A stretch of DNA of 39,346 nt from an uncultured Bacteroidia bacterium (GCA_903927965.1 CAIYPA010000147.1:1-39346); one strand, 5' to 3'; counted from the first letter of the stretch, positions 26,457 through 36,021 are shown. Notes: a model not told the origin generated them from the sequence alone. A program made the numbers and translations.

Positions 26457-26763
26457 AATGTATTGATTTATATCTAGTTGTCAATAATTGCAAAAGAAAC
26501 TATTCATTTGATTTTCATTTGAGTGCCGAAATAGAATCTTAAGAATCACAAAAATACAAAAAAACCAAGGTAAGGATAGATTATATGTAAAATATATTTT
26601 GCAGTTGACTACACTTGTCCCTAGATGGATTTAGGGTTCAAAGATGATTTTTTTGGTAAAACATCACAAAAAGGAGAATAAATCAAGATCTTAGGATGGG
26701 TTCCATATTGATTTTGGGCCGGTCGAAACATGCGATGTAGCTCTTATACTCACAACCCAATAA
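26457..26763. other. Gene-less stretch between the beta-helix protein and the DUF3820 operon
   Basis: Must hold the promoter of the giant protein. The best candidate on the minus strand is TTCTTTTG near 26490-26497, with one mismatch to the -7 consensus and no -33 element. Nothing else was recognised. Confidence 0.5.
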
Positions 26764-27231
26764 TTATAATCTATCAACCTCTTCTGAATAGTCGAACTGC
26801 AAATCTTCGTGAAGTATCAATATGGCCTTTTTGATCCGTTGAACCTGTCGGAGATACATATTCTTAATTACCAGGTTACTACGAAACGGGCTTTCTTTTT
26901 TGAATTTCCTGCAGAAATAGATCAGCAATTCTACTTCCGACCGTTTTTGACCGGAATAACGGATACGCTGATTCGTGTAGTTCAATATTTTTCGCAGGCT
27001 TTTCTTCGTCAGATAGGGCGACGACCAGCTCAATTCGCCAAACAGCTGATCGATTTCCAATTTAATTGTACGGATAAATTCCGGTTCGTCATCGGCCTCA
27101 AAAAGGAGGTAGGTCAGCAATTCCTTGTTCTCCTTTTTATACTTTGCCAACCGTAGGCACAAATCAGGCAGGTCGTTCAACGGAACATTTTGTAAGCCCC
27201 TTTTCAACTCGCTTAAAGAAACCGTTTTCAT
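26764..27231 (-). CDS. Conserved hypothetical protein, 155 residues
   Basis: Seen: an all-helical, Lys/Glu/Leu-rich protein with no signal peptide and no membrane segment. It starts MKTVSLSELKRGLQNVP and contains WSSPYLTKKSLRKILNYTNQRIR in part and a basic central region (YFCRKFKKE). It begins 5 nt after the stop of the DUF3820 gene on the same strand, so the pair forms an operon and is likely translated together. I do not recognise a function. The composition suggests a cytoplasmic helical-repeat or nucleic-acid-associated protein, but no motif proves it. Confidence 0.75.
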   Translation of the reverse strand: MKTVSLSELKRGLQNVPLNDLPDLCLRLAKYKKENKELLTYLLFEADDEPEFIRTIKLEIDQLFGELSWSSPYLTKKSLRKILNYTNQRIRYSGQKRSEVELLIYFCRKFKKESPFRSNLVIKNMYLRQVQRIKKAILILHEDLQFDYSEEVDRL

Positions 27232-27236
27232 AGGGC

Positions 27237-27458
27237 CTATTTGTTTTTCTTCAATGGATCGAGCAGATACTCAAGCCCGTTCAATTTTATCTCATAAATG
27301 GTCTGCAATTGGATTCCAAGTGTCCCTTTTGGGAAACCTTTCTGCTCAAACCATTCAAGGTATGAAACAGGAAGATTGCACAACAAATTGCCTTTAAATC
27401 GCCCGAATGGCATACGGATTTGAACAAGTTGCAACAATAGATTGGGATCTGGCGCCAT
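27237..27458 (-). CDS. DUF3820 family protein
   Basis: Seen: 73 residues starting at the ATG at 27458. The family pattern is clear: MPFGRFKG, LPVSYLEWF, QKGFPKGTLG, YEIKLNGLEYL. Known: DUF3820 proteins are small and widespread in Bacteroidota and Proteobacteria; one related group is annotated as a quorum-sensing-regulated factor, but the molecular function is unknown. The open frame extends upstream to 27551, but the family normally begins a few residues before MPFG, so the shorter start is chosen. Operon partner of the 155-residue gene, 5 nt apart. Divergent from the dihydroorotate dehydrogenase-like gene. Confidence 0.87.
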   Translation of the reverse strand: MAPDPNLLLQLVQIRMPFGRFKGNLLCNLPVSYLEWFEQKGFPKGTLGIQLQTIYEIKLNGLEYLLDPLKKNK

Positions 27459-27623
27459 CACATGGATTGATTCTAAATTAGATTCAAAAATAGTGCTTTT
27501 ATCAACAGCCCCAATCTTTTCACCAAAAATGAAGGAAAAATTAAGAAACAATTTTACTTTTACAATGGTTATTGTCTTTATAAAACCAAATTCAAAAAAA
27601 TCAAAATATAAAACTCAATAGGA

Positions 27624-28613
27624 ATGGCTGATTTATCTACGAATTATTTGGGGCTTCAACTTAAAAATCCGATTGTTGTTGGAAGTAGCGGACTTACAGA
27701 TTCTGTTGCGAAGATTAAAAATCTTGAAGCAGCAGGTGCCGGGGCAGTAGTGCTGAAATCACTCTTTGAAGAAGAGATCATCATGGAAATGGAAGAAACG
27801 ATCCATACGATGACCAACCGGCATTTTGTGTTCCCCGAAACTATGGATTATATGCAAACAGTTGTCAAAGAGGATATTCTGACGAATTATCTTGAAATGA
27901 TTACCGGGGCAAAAAAGGCTGTTCAGATTCCGGTTATTGCAAGCATCAATTGTATCAGTTCCCAAAAATGGACGAGTTTTGCAAAGGAAATTGAAAAAGC
28001 AGGAGCCGATGCATTGGAGCTCAACCTGTTTTTTCTACCCTCCGACAATCAAAGGGGCGAGAAAGAGATTATTGAAGCGACTCTTGAAATTATTGCCAAG
28101 GTAAAATCGAGCATAAAGATTCCTATTGCTCTCAAAATCAGTCCATATCAAACCAATGTTATTCGTTATGTTGAGCAAATCGATCAAGCCGGAGTTGAAG
28201 GAATCGTTCTTTTTAACCGTTCCTGGATGCCGGATATCGATATTCACAATTTTGTGCTCAATTCAGGTTTTGTACTGAGTTCACCTTCCGATCTGGGAAA
28301 TACTTTGCGTTGGGTCTCCATCATTTCGGGGCGAGTGATCTGCGATGTTGCGGCCTCAACCGGGGTTCACGATACTGCCGCGCTTATCAAGCAGTTACTG
28401 GCGGGTGCCCAAATTACTCAGGTGGTCTCTACATTATACCATAACGATCTTACACAAATCAGGAAGATGACCGATGAACTTTCGAAATGGATGGATGAGA
28501 ATGAATTTGAGACCATTGGTGATTTCAGGGGACGTTTGAGCCGGGCCAACAGTGGGAATCCTGCTGCCTGGGAAAGGGTCCAGTTTATGAAACACTTCCG
28601 CAATTTTATTTGA
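27624..28613 (+). CDS. Dihydroorotate dehydrogenase-like FMN protein (not a clear PyrD)
   Basis: Seen: 329 residues with a TIM-barrel layout of the DHOD family: LKNPIVVGSSGL at the N-terminus, GAGAVVLKSLFEEE, PVIASINC (about 103-110), ADALELN (128-134), IPIALKISP (about 165-175) and a C-terminal phosphate-binding part. Known: true PyrD enzymes carry an N-x-SCPN-type segment after ELN with the catalytic Cys or Ser; here it reads ELNLFFLPSDNQRGE, lacking that base. So this is a paralogue, often annotated dihydroorotate dehydrogenase-like, probably a flavin oxidoreductase with another substrate. The start ATG at 27624 gives the natural MADLSTNYLGL. Single gene, followed by a repeat. Confidence 0.88.
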   Translation: MADLSTNYLGLQLKNPIVVGSSGLTDSVAKIKNLEAAGAGAVVLKSLFEEEIIMEMEETIHTMTNRHFVFPETMDYMQTVVKEDILTNYLEMITGAKKAVQIPVIASINCISSQKWTSFAKEIEKAGADALELNLFFLPSDNQRGEKEIIEATLEIIAKVKSSIKIPIALKISPYQTNVIRYVEQIDQAGVEGIVLFNRSWMPDIDIHNFVLNSGFVLSSPSDLGNTLRWVSIISGRVICDVAASTGVHDTAALIKQLLAGAQITQVVSTLYHNDLTQIRKMTDELSKWMDENEFETIGDFRGRLSRANSGNPAAWERVQFMKHFRNFI

Positions 28614-28614
28614 A

Positions 28615-28651
28615 GATCTCCCCCTTTCTTAAAAGGAGGCAGGGGGGATTT
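28615..28651. repeat. C/G-rich imperfect palindrome after the DHOD-like gene
   Basis: CTCCCCCTTTCTTAAAAGG and its partner AGGCAGGGGGGAT form an imperfect hairpin two bases after the stop codon. It may act as terminator. A second inverted repeat, CCACATCC (28727-28734) with GGATGTGG (28751-28758), lies in the same gene-less stretch 28614-28978, which otherwise shows no gene. Confidence 0.5.
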
Positions 28652-28978
28652 ATGTACATCTATCAATATTTCAACATATTACAAAGAATTAATATAAATC
28701 CATTCTTGTTCACTTTTCCCAAAATCCCACATCCCGCTTTGAAAAAAAGAGGATGTGGAGATCCTTCAAATTTTACCTATCTATCTCAACACTCTTCCCT
28801 ACCTATTTTGGTGAATCTATCTAAATTCACCTGTCAAAAATTCATATCCCCCGGTAATCATAATGCCAAAATGTCGGTCGCCAGAATTGGCAGGTATTTT
28901 GAGCCAACGGTACCGATAACTGTAGTTTTCTAATTGACTATTGTTACCTGTTGGATCATAAACTAAAAAATCGAAATA

Positions 28979-31570
28979 ATGAACTTTGACAATTTTACAA
29001 TTAAAGCACAGGAAGCTGTAAATCATTCTGTTAAAATAGCAGAAGGAAACAATCAGCAAGCCATTGAAACAGGCCATCTCCTTAAAGGATTGATGGTCAA
29101 CGCCGAAAGTGTTACTGGATTCCTGCTCAAAAAACTGGGTGTTAACATTCCCATCTTTACGACAGCACTTGACAAAATTATCCAAAGCTATCCCAAAGTT
29201 ACAGGCGGGGAGAACTACCTATCCTCGGCTTCAAATTCAGCCATCCAGAGGGCAACCTCGATTTCCCAGAAAATGGGCGATCAGTATGTCTCCGTTGAAC
29301 ACCTTTTGCTTGGACTTTTGGAAGGCAGCGATGCCGTGAGCCGATTGATGAAAGACAGCGGCATGGGACGAAAAGAGTTGGAAGAGGCCATTAAAGCATT
29401 GCGAAAGGGCTCAAAGGTTGACAGTCAGACGGCAGAAGATACATTTAATTCATTGAACCGTTATGCCGTAAACCTCAACGAAAGGGCTAGATCAGGGAAA
29501 CTCGATCCAGTAATTGGCCGCGATGAAGAGATTCGCAGGGTGTTGCAGATCTTGTCGCGCCGTACAAAAAATAATCCCATCCTGATCGGTGAACCGGGAA
29601 CCGGAAAAACAGCCATTGTTGAAGGTCTGGCACAACGTATCGTGCGCGGTGACGTGCCGGAAAATCTGAAAAACAAACAAGTCTTTTCGCTGGACATGGG
29701 GGCGTTGATTGCCGGGGCAAAATACAAGGGTGAATTCGAAGAACGTTTGAAAGCGGTGATCAACGAAGTGATCCAGGCAGAGGGGGACGTGATCCTGTTT
29801 ATCGACGAAATACATACCCTGGTAGGAGCCGGTAAAAGCGAAGGGGCAATGGATGCCGCCAATATTTTAAAGCCTGCTCTTGCACGTGGAGATTTGAGGG
29901 CTGTAGGAGCTACAACATTGAGCGAATACCAGAAATATTTCGAGAAAGATAAAGCTTTGGAACGCCGTTTTCAGTTGGTGATGGTCGATGAACCGGATAC
30001 ATTAAGTGCAATATCGATCCTGCGCGGATTGAAGGAAAGGTACGAGAACCACCACAAAGTGAGGATCAAAGACGATGCGATCATTGCAGCGGTTGAGCTT
30101 TCGCAGCGCTACATTACCGAAAGGTTCCTGCCAGACAAAGCGATCGACCTGATGGACGAAGCGGCTGCCAAACTGCGCATGGAGATGGATTCACTTCCTG
30201 AAGAACTCGACGAAATTGAACGCAAACTGACCCAGCTTGAGATTGAACGCGCTGCCATTCAACGTGAAAACGATACTTCCAAACTGTCGAAACTTGAAGA
30301 GGAGATTGCAAACCTTAAGGACGAGCAGTCGAAATTCAGGGCATCATGGCAAGCTGAAAAAGAATTGATCGAGAACATTCAATATGAGAAACAAGAAATC
30401 GAAAACTTGAATGTCCAGGCCGATCAGGCTGAACGTCAGGGTGAATATGGGCTGGTTGCAGAAATCCGTTACGGAAAAATCAAGGATGGGGAAGCTGAAA
30501 TTGAACGGCTTCACAAAGAACTGATCCAATTGCAGGCTGGGAAATCCCTTATCAAAGAAGAGGTTGATGCAGAGGATATTGCAGATGTTGTTGCACGGTG
30601 GACCGGAATCCCTGTGAGGAAGATGCTGCAAAGCGAACGTGAAAAGCTGTTGCATCTCGAAGATGAATTGCACCAACGCGTTATAGGTCAGGATGAGGCC
30701 ATTGCAGCTGTTGCGGATGCGGTCAGGCGATCGCGTGCCGGATTGCAGGACGACAAACGCCCTATCGGTTCATTTATCTTCCTGGGCACAACAGGTGTAG
30801 GCAAGACCGAGCTTGCGAAAGCATTGGCTGAATATCTGTTCGACGATGAAAATATGATGACGCGTATCGATATGTCGGAATATCAGGAGAAATTTTCAGT
30901 TACCCGTTTGATCGGTTCGCCTCCCGGATATGTAGGTTACGATGAAGGTGGGCAGCTGACAGAGGCGGTAAGGCGGAAACCTTATTCGGTGGTATTGTTC
31001 GACGAAATAGAAAAAGCACACCCCGATGTTTTCAATGTGTTGTTGCAGGTTCTGGATGATGGACGCCTCACCGACAACAAAGGGAGGACTGTCAATTTTA
31101 AGAATACAATCATCATCATGACCTCCAACATCGGATCCCAGATTATCAGGGAACGATTCTCACACCTTACAGAGGCTAACAGGTCGAAGGTGATCGAAAA
31201 CCTGAGAAGCGAACTTTTCGAGTTGCTGAAACAGAGCATCAGGCCAGAATTTTTGAACAGGATTGATGAAGTCATCATGTTTACTCCGTTGACACGTAAA
31301 GAGATACACGATATTGTGCGGTTACAGTTTGCTATTGTTGCCGAAAGGTTGAAGAAAAGCGGGTATGAAACGACCATCACGGAAGATGCCATTAACTGGA
31401 TTGCAGAGGAGGGTTACGATCCTCAATTTGGTGCCCGTCCGGTAAAACGGGTCATGCAGAGGTTCCTTCTGAACGATTTGTCGAAGGATATCCTCGCAGG
31501 GAAAGTATCATCCAATCATCCGATTGTTATTGACCTGAAAGATGGGAAATTGGTTTTTGTAAGTGAATAG
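28979..31570 (+). CDS. clpB: ClpB disaggregase chaperone
   Basis: Seen: 863 residues, full length for the family. N-terminal Clp-N domain (1-145), first AAA+ module with Walker A G204-T211 (GEPGTGKT) and [14 protein letters not shown], the middle coiled-coil domain (about 405-525, Glu/Lys-rich heptads), second AAA+ module with Walker A G603-T610 (GTTGVGKT) and [20 protein letters not shown], and the C-terminal domain with FLNRIDEVI and [12 protein letters not shown]. Known: ClpB hexamers use ATP to thread aggregated proteins and work with DnaK. It is stand-alone, has no protease-docking loop as in ClpA or ClpX, and sits in its own unit. No heat-shock operator (CIRCE) was seen upstream. Confidence 0.98.
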   Translation: MNFDNFTIKAQEAVNHSVKIAEGNNQQAIETGHLLKGLMVNAESVTGFLLKKLGVNIPIFTTALDKIIQSYPKVTGGENYLSSASNSAIQRATSISQKMGDQYVSVEHLLLGLLEGSDAVSRLMKDSGMGRKELEEAIKALRKGSKVDSQTAEDTFNSLNRYAVNLNERARSGKLDPVIGRDEEIRRVLQILSRRTKNNPILIGEPGTGKTAIVEGLAQRIVRGDVPENLKNKQVFSLDMGALIAGAKYKGEFEERLKAVINEVIQAEGDVILFIDEIHTLVGAGKSEGAMDAANILKPALARGDLRAVGATTLSEYQKYFEKDKALERRFQLVMVDEPDTLSAISILRGLKERYENHHKVRIKDDAIIAAVELSQRYITERFLPDKAIDLMDEAAAKLRMEMDSLPEELDEIERKLTQLEIERAAIQRENDTSKLSKLEEEIANLKDEQSKFRASWQAEKELIENIQYEKQEIENLNVQADQAERQGEYGLVAEIRYGKIKDGEAEIERLHKELIQLQAGKSLIKEEVDAEDIADVVARWTGIPVRKMLQSEREKLLHLEDELHQRVIGQDEAIAAVADAVRRSRAGLQDDKRPIGSFIFLGTTGVGKTELAKALAEYLFDDENMMTRIDMSEYQEKFSVTRLIGSPPGYVGYDEGGQLTEAVRRKPYSVVLFDEIEKAHPDVFNVLLQVLDDGRLTDNKGRTVNFKNTIIIMTSNIGSQIIRERFSHLTEANRSKVIENLRSELFELLKQSIRPEFLNRIDEVIMFTPLTRKEIHDIVRLQFAIVAERLKKSGYETTITEDAINWIAEEGYDPQFGARPVKRVMQRFLLNDLSKDILAGKVSSNHPIVIDLKDGKLVFVSE

Positions 31571-31590
31571 TAATTAACCTTTTGAGTCCT

Positions 31591-31728
31591 CTCCGAAAGG
31601 CCCTCTTCTGCCACAAAGACACAAGGACACTAAGGCTACACAAAGGATATAGTGCTAATATTTAATTCTTTGTGAAACCTTAGTGCCTTAGATTCTTTGT
31701 GGCATTTTTTGTTTATATCTTTTCGGAG
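31591..31728. repeat. 138-bp nested palindrome, MITE-like and possible bidirectional terminator
   Basis: Seen: outer ends CTCCGAAAG (31591-31599) and CTTTTCGGAG (31719-31728) are inverted; inner ends TGCCACAAAG (31609-31618) and CTTTGTGGCA (31695-31704) are perfectly inverted, and six T follow at 31705-31710. CACTAAGG and CCTTAGTG mirror each other inside. It sits between the convergent clpB and the antitoxin-like gene, so it can end both transcripts. Its arm pattern (C-C-R-CAAAG, CTAAGG, CAAAGG) is like the element at 16048-16200. Confidence 0.75.
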
Positions 31729-31738
31729 TGACACAATA

Positions 31739-31987
31739 CTATTTTCTCGGAGGCCATGCTTTTGCCCTTATTTGGTCAATATCTATTACATGATCTTTCC
31801 ATATCCCAGCCAATTCGAAAAAATCCCCATTTTTCTTAGGAAATGGTATGAATTTTTCCTCTACCCGATTTGTATCCTCCTCGAATTGAACGGGTTCAAT
31901 ATTTGTAACAAAGTTTAAACTCTTCACAAATTCAATGAAGGATAAACCTTCCTGGGTCTCTTTCACTGTTATTACGTATTGTAACAT
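31739..31987 (-). CDS. Orphan antitoxin-like small protein
   Basis: Seen: 82 residues, acidic N-terminal half (VKETQEGLSFIEFVKSL) and a C-terminal FFELAGIWKDHVIDIDQIRAKAWPPRK-like tail, of which the pattern FxLAGIW...IxxxQIRxKAWP recurs in many Bacteroidota proteins annotated as antitoxin-like or addiction-module components. Known: in that class the tail binds a partner toxin. Here no toxin gene is next to it: downstream is a palindrome, upstream an intergenic region. It may be a solitary regulator or a relic. Genuine coding is likely because of the C-terminal pattern and a clear ATG start. Confidence 0.6.
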   Translation of the reverse strand: MLQYVITVKETQEGLSFIEFVKSLNFVTNIEPVQFEEDTNRVEEKFIPFPKKNGDFFELAGIWKDHVIDIDQIRAKAWPPRK

Positions 31988-32076
31988 ATTGATAGGAATT
32001 ATCTGTATTAATCTCGTGTATAATATATCTTAACAAATATACAAAAAGTTCACGATAAAATGCAAGTTCATTCAAT

Positions 32077-32084
32077 TACCTTTG
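32077..32084 (+). promoter_or_regulatory. -7 box upstream of the EamA gene
   Basis: TACCTTTG is a perfect TAnnTTTG box 92 nt before the ATG at 32177. No TTG is at the usual -33 distance. The start site would be near 32091. Confidence 0.4.
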
Positions 32085-32176
32085 CGCCGCCTTATTAAAG
32101 TACAGGATTTTAAAAAAAGTATATCCTTGCTGACTTCTTTAACAGATTAGAGGGGGCAGGGATTAATAAATAATAA

Positions 32177-33127
32177 ATGAAACAATCAAAAATACAGGGG
32201 CATGTGGCGATGTTGTTTACTTCGCTCATCTTTGCAGTGAACATCCCCGTTTCAAAGAACCTCATGCCGGGATGGATGTCGCCTATCGGTTTGACCTATT
32301 CCCGTTTTGCATTTGCAGCCATTGCATTTTGGACGCTTTCGTTGTTCGTTAAATATGAGAAGGTTACAAGAAAGGATATGGGGATTCTTTTCCTCGGTTC
32401 GTTATTGGGGGTTGGGGTCAATCAGGCTGCCTTTATCAACGGACTACAGCTCACTTCATCCACAAATGCCTCCATCGTCATCACAGGTACACCCATCTTG
32501 GTGATGATCATCTCATTTTTTATTCTCAAAGAGCCGATTACCTATAAAAAATCGGGCGGTGTATTGCTTGGATTAATAGGGGTATTGACCGTTATTTTGG
32601 GCTCGGATATTCCAGGTTCTGGTCGGGAAGCCTCGTTCCTGGGAGATTTATTGTGCCTGTTCAGCAGCCTTTCCTATGCTTTCTTTCTTGTTCTTACCCG
32701 TGGTATTTCAAAGCGTTACAGTTCCGTCACGATTATGAAATGGATGTTCCTTTTTTCTTCCTTGCTGTTTTTCCCTTTTGGTTTTAAAGATGTTGTTACT
32801 TCCCATCTTTTCGCAACCGGGACTTTGACAGCCTGGAGCAGCTACGCCTATCTCCTGTTTGGTGCCACATTCCTCACCTATCTTTTGATCCCTGTTGCGC
32901 AAAGGCAACTCCGGCCAACAACGATTGGGATGTACAATTATTTGCTACCTCTCGTTGCTTCATTTATTGCTGTAATGTGGGGGTTTGACAAGTTCTCCTG
33001 GCTGAACCCTTTGGCTGCCGTTCTTATTTTTTCGGGGGTCTATTTTGTAACTACCAGTAAATCGCGTGAAGATGTGGAACGTGAGCGGCTAAAGTTATTG
33101 GAAGAGGTAGAATTGGTAAAAAAATAG
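32177..33127 (+). CDS. EamA/DMT-family permease
   Basis: Seen: 316 residues, mostly hydrophobic with about ten predicted membrane helices arranged as two EamA halves (about 8-140 and 155-290). Motifs include SRFAFAAIAFW, TSSTNASIVITGTPILVMIISFFIL and, in the second half, PVAQRQLRPTTIGMYNYLLPLVA in part. The C-terminus is a short charged tail with Glu/Lys repeats. Known: DMT/EamA permeases move metabolites such as amino acids, purines or sugar derivatives across the inner membrane; specificity cannot be read from sequence. It follows clpB, separated by the palindrome and the antitoxin-like gene, and ends in a hairpin terminator shared with the convergent SusC/D operon. Confidence 0.93.
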   Translation: MKQSKIQGHVAMLFTSLIFAVNIPVSKNLMPGWMSPIGLTYSRFAFAAIAFWTLSLFVKYEKVTRKDMGILFLGSLLGVGVNQAAFINGLQLTSSTNASIVITGTPILVMIISFFILKEPITYKKSGGVLLGLIGVLTVILGSDIPGSGREASFLGDLLCLFSSLSYAFFLVLTRGISKRYSSVTIMKWMFLFSSLLFFPFGFKDVVTSHLFATGTLTAWSSYAYLLFGATFLTYLLIPVAQRQLRPTTIGMYNYLLPLVASFIAVMWGFDKFSWLNPLAAVLIFSGVYFVTTSKSREDVERERLKLLEEVELVKK

Positions 33128-33155
33128 GTGGATAACCTAAGCTACCCACCTTTTA
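33126..33155. terminator. Bidirectional terminator between EamA gene and DUF1735 gene
   Basis: AGGTGG (33126-33131) and CCACCT (33146-33151) form the stem, with the loop between, and TTTTATTT follows. On the other strand AAAA precedes the stem. The convergent genes are only 46 nt apart. Confidence 0.6.
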
Positions 33156-33173
33156 TTTGTGATTGTTTCAGAA

Positions 33174-34145
33174 TCAATAGTGTGAAGGATTTTCATCCTG
33201 CCACTCATTAATTCCATCCCGGACTCTGTTCCGGAAGGTGAGTGTATCCGTACAATGGTATGTGAAATTGGTGACCGGATCGGTGTACTTGTACTTCAGG
33301 AAGATTTTCCTGTCCTGCAACAATTTAGGCTTGTTGAATACACATGCCCCATCGGATGAAATGACATAAGTGGAACCTGTTACACTGCTGATGGCGACGT
33401 CAGTCCCGTTAAGGGTAAGCAACATTTCAGGTTTCCCAGTTACCTGATCCAGAAACCCGGGAGCATTCAGCGAATTTGGAGAATTGGTCGTCAATGTCCA
33501 GACCTTAGGCTCTGGCATCGGTACGGCAGTATAATACTTGAGAGTCGTATCGGCCTTTGCAGGTCTGTTAACAAGGGCAGAACCGCCATGCCAGTATTTG
33601 CCAAAGAGCATATTGTCATACCTTAATCCGATTACAGCATAACGTTTTGCTGCAAGAATCGTATCAGCATCCGCGGCAGTAATCCGGAATGGCAGCACGT
33701 AAGTCGCCACTTTGGTAGCAGGATCGCCAAGAAAAATTGCCGAGTCGGGCTTGATCACAACCGATCCCATATGCTGTCCTGCCTTGATAACCATTGTATT
33801 GGCACTACTTATGGTGTAGTAGTTGGACGGCAGTTGAAGGAACGAAGTAACAGTGGAGACCGGATCCTTAATATAACCATTGGCAGCAGTCTTGAAGATC
33901 GCAAGCGTCGCAGCCGAAACCAGCGTTCCATCGAACGTAAACGTCACATTTCTATCCCTGGTATTTTCGGTTACTCCACCAAGGGTGGCTCCTACCTCGA
34001 TTTTCATGCCTTCACCTACGACAAAGGTTCTGACATCCGTCTGGTACGGGAAGTAGATTCCTGATACAATGTAATCCGTAATATAATCCGGGTAGCAAGC
34101 AACCATTGCCACCGTGAGAATAATAAAAGTTAAGAACTTCTTCAT
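33174..34145 (-). CDS. DUF1735-containing lipoprotein of a SusC/D-type locus
   Basis: Seen: 323 residues from ATG 34145. Lipoprotein signal MKKFLTFIILTVAMVAC with acylated Cys17. N-terminal DUF1735 (BT_3987-like) part: IYFPYQTDVRTF, then VGATLGGVTENTRDRNVTFTFD in part and later AGQHMGSVVI. The C-terminal half fits the DUF4361-like domain, with LLQDRKIFLKYKYTD near the end. Known: such outer-membrane lipoproteins accompany SusC/D pairs and are thought to help bind glycan at the surface. It is the last gene of the SusC-SusD-lipoprotein order, 19 nt after SusD. An upstream in-frame ATG at 34190 overlaps susD and lacks the signal, so it was rejected. Confidence 0.88.
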   Translation of the reverse strand: MKKFLTFIILTVAMVACYPDYITDYIVSGIYFPYQTDVRTFVVGEGMKIEVGATLGGVTENTRDRNVTFTFDGTLVSAATLAIFKTAANGYIKDPVSTVTSFLQLPSNYYTISSANTMVIKAGQHMGSVVIKPDSAIFLGDPATKVATYVLPFRITAADADTILAAKRYAVIGLRYDNMLFGKYWHGGSALVNRPAKADTTLKYYTAVPMPEPKVWTLTTNSPNSLNAPGFLDQVTGKPEMLLTLNGTDVAISSVTGSTYVISSDGACVFNKPKLLQDRKIFLKYKYTDPVTNFTYHCTDTLTFRNRVRDGINEWQDENPSHY

Positions 34146-34164
34146 AATTTTTTTATTTATAAAT

Positions 34165-36009
34165 TTAATTCCATGATTGCCATCCATCATTCTGTACCAG
34201 ATTACTCATCCTCATGATTTCATTGTAAGGAATGGGATTGTATGGAGATGGGAAGTCACGTTTCTCAACCTCAAAGTTAAGATCATAAGTAAACGTTGGT
34301 GTTGCCGAATTCTTCGTGATATTTGCGCCGTGCACGGGTAAATTGATCACCGATTTCCAATTGGCATCCGTAGTCCAGCGGCGAAGATCATAAAACCTAG
34401 TTCCTTCGAAACAGGTTTCAATCCTTCGTTCATTTTTGACCAGAGCATCAAATGTAGCCTCGGTTGACTGAGCATCAAGATAAGGATCGACAGCAGGTAA
34501 ACCGTTCGTATTATCATAGGTTTTCCTGACGCGCAACAGTTTAAGCGCAGCCTTGGGCGTCATTCCGTAAAGAGCGGTGTTTGGATCCTTGGTAACATGG
34601 TTGGCTGCTTCGGCAAATGCCAGGATCATGTGGGACCACCTGATCAGGAATTTGGAGTGCGGAGCAGTCGCAGGGCTTGATGCAGTCGGATTCCATCCCA
34701 TGAAAATGTATTTTTTTATGTGATAGTTGGTACGACTGTTGGTTGTTTTGGTCCCTGCTGCATCTGCACCAATATCCGTCGAAGTTAACCCGGTATTCCA
34801 GTTTCCGAAAGTGTACATCACCGCACCGGTATTGTTCAGTTTGGCTTGTGCCTGGTTGTGGAAAATGATGGAATAGAACCTTGGATCCCTTCCGGCATAA
34901 GGATTCGCCGGATTGTAAAGACTTAAAGGATCCGTGATCGGGTAACCGTTGGCCATCGGAAACGAATTGACAAGTTCCTGGGTTGCACCGAGTTCCCCAG
35001 TTGAACTACCACCGAAACCGCCAGGGTAGAACATTTTTTCCATGCTGGTGTTTCCTGTGTTGTAGCGGGTTGTCATGACGATTTCAGCCGAATTTGGATT
35101 GGTCCATACAACTCCGGCAGTTGGGCTGAAACTGTTGGTATTTCCTGCAACAGCATCAGTTGTCATCTTGAAATTGATGACTTTCATGGCATTGGAGGCA
35201 GCACTGTCCCAACGGGCTGTAACATTGCCTGGATTAAACCTCGGGCTTGCCCAGGTGAGGTAAGTCAATGCTTTCATTGCTTTGGCAGAAATTCCGTCAA
35301 ACCGTCCCCAGTATTTTCCGCCGGCATAAACCCTGTCGGCAACAACCGGAACCAGATAATCCCTGTGTGCAATGGGAAGATACTTATAGGCCGAATCGCA
35401 ATCAGCAATGATCTGTGCAACACACTCATCGTATGTATTTCTGGCCAAATTGACAACATCGTCCGTACCATATACTTCCTTTACAATCGGGAATCCCAAC
35501 ATTTGGCCATTAGCTGCTTTTCCTCCGAACTTCTGGAGAAGATCCAGCTCAAACCAGGCGCGAAGTGCAAATGCCTCACCCTGAAGCCTGTTTCTTACCA
35601 TATCATTCCATTTGGCGTTGAACACAAACTTTGTATTGTAACCACGCCCGTCCTTAAGGAACAGGTTACAATTCCTGATGGCTTTGTAATTGCGGTCCCA
35701 GTAAGTCTGGAATGGATCGAGACTGGTAGGCATGGCATTTAGCGCATACCTCCGTAGAACATGCGTTGAATTGGTAAGTACAGCGTCATCCGTTGCTCCA
35801 TCAAGATAAGCGCCTTCATTGTCATTGTAGTTTCTGACGTTTGAATTTACCTGGTCATAGCACCACCCGATAAGTCCCTGTACCAACAGTTCATTTTTCC
35901 AGAGAAGTTCATCATCGTAGTTTCCATTGGGATAGGGCGTCAGGAAATTCTGACATGAAGCCAGAAAGAATACAATGAGACTAATTCCTATTATTTTTTT
36001 CGTCTTCAT
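34165..36009 (-). CDS. SusD/RagB-family starch-binding-like outer-membrane lipoprotein
   Basis: Seen: 614 residues from ATG 36009. Lipoprotein signal ends FFLASC with acylated Cys19. Typical SusD features: NFLTPYPNGNYDDELLWKN near the N-terminus in part, TPR-like helices (about 60-250), YKAIRNCNLFL, RGEAFALRAWFELDLLQKFGG-like segment (LQGEAFALRAWFELDLLQ in part), late ETCFEGTRFYDLRRW (about 535-550), and a C-terminus with YNPIPYNEIMRMSNLVQN. Known: SusD forms the lid over the SusC channel and binds glycan. It starts 12 nt after the SusC stop. An ATG at 36018 is possible but gives a longer tail before the signal. Target glycan is unknown. Confidence 0.94.
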   Translation of the reverse strand: MKTKKIIGISLIVFFLASCQNFLTPYPNGNYDDELLWKNELLVQGLIGWCYDQVNSNVRNYNDNEGAYLDGATDDAVLTNSTHVLRRYALNAMPTSLDPFQTYWDRNYKAIRNCNLFLKDGRGYNTKFVFNAKWNDMVRNRLQGEAFALRAWFELDLLQKFGGKAANGQMLGFPIVKEVYGTDDVVNLARNTYDECVAQIIADCDSAYKYLPIAHRDYLVPVVADRVYAGGKYWGRFDGISAKAMKALTYLTWASPRFNPGNVTARWDSAASNAMKVINFKMTTDAVAGNTNSFSPTAGVVWTNPNSAEIVMTTRYNTGNTSMEKMFYPGGFGGSSTGELGATQELVNSFPMANGYPITDPLSLYNPANPYAGRDPRFYSIIFHNQAQAKLNNTGAVMYTFGNWNTGLTSTDIGADAAGTKTTNSRTNYHIKKYIFMGWNPTASSPATAPHSKFLIRWSHMILAFAEAANHVTKDPNTALYGMTPKAALKLLRVRKTYDNTNGLPAVDPYLDAQSTEATFDALVKNERRIETCFEGTRFYDLRRWTTDANWKSVINLPVHGANITKNSATPTFTYDLNFEVEKRDFPSPYNPIPYNEIMRMSNLVQNDGWQSWN

Positions 36010-36021
36010 AATTAGCATAAA

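Noticed and set aside
26809-27156. 115-residue plus-strand frame
   Set aside because: Antisense to the 155-residue gene, which has a better start and operon spacing.
27459-27551. Longer start of the DUF3820 gene
   Set aside because: The family begins shortly before MPFG; the extra residues show no similarity pattern.
27624-28613. Naming the flavoprotein pyrD
   Set aside because: The catalytic SCPN-type segment is missing, so the name would be misleading.
28817-29185. 122-residue minus-strand frame overlapping the clpB start
   Set aside because: Antisense to the conserved ClpB N-terminus; no motif.
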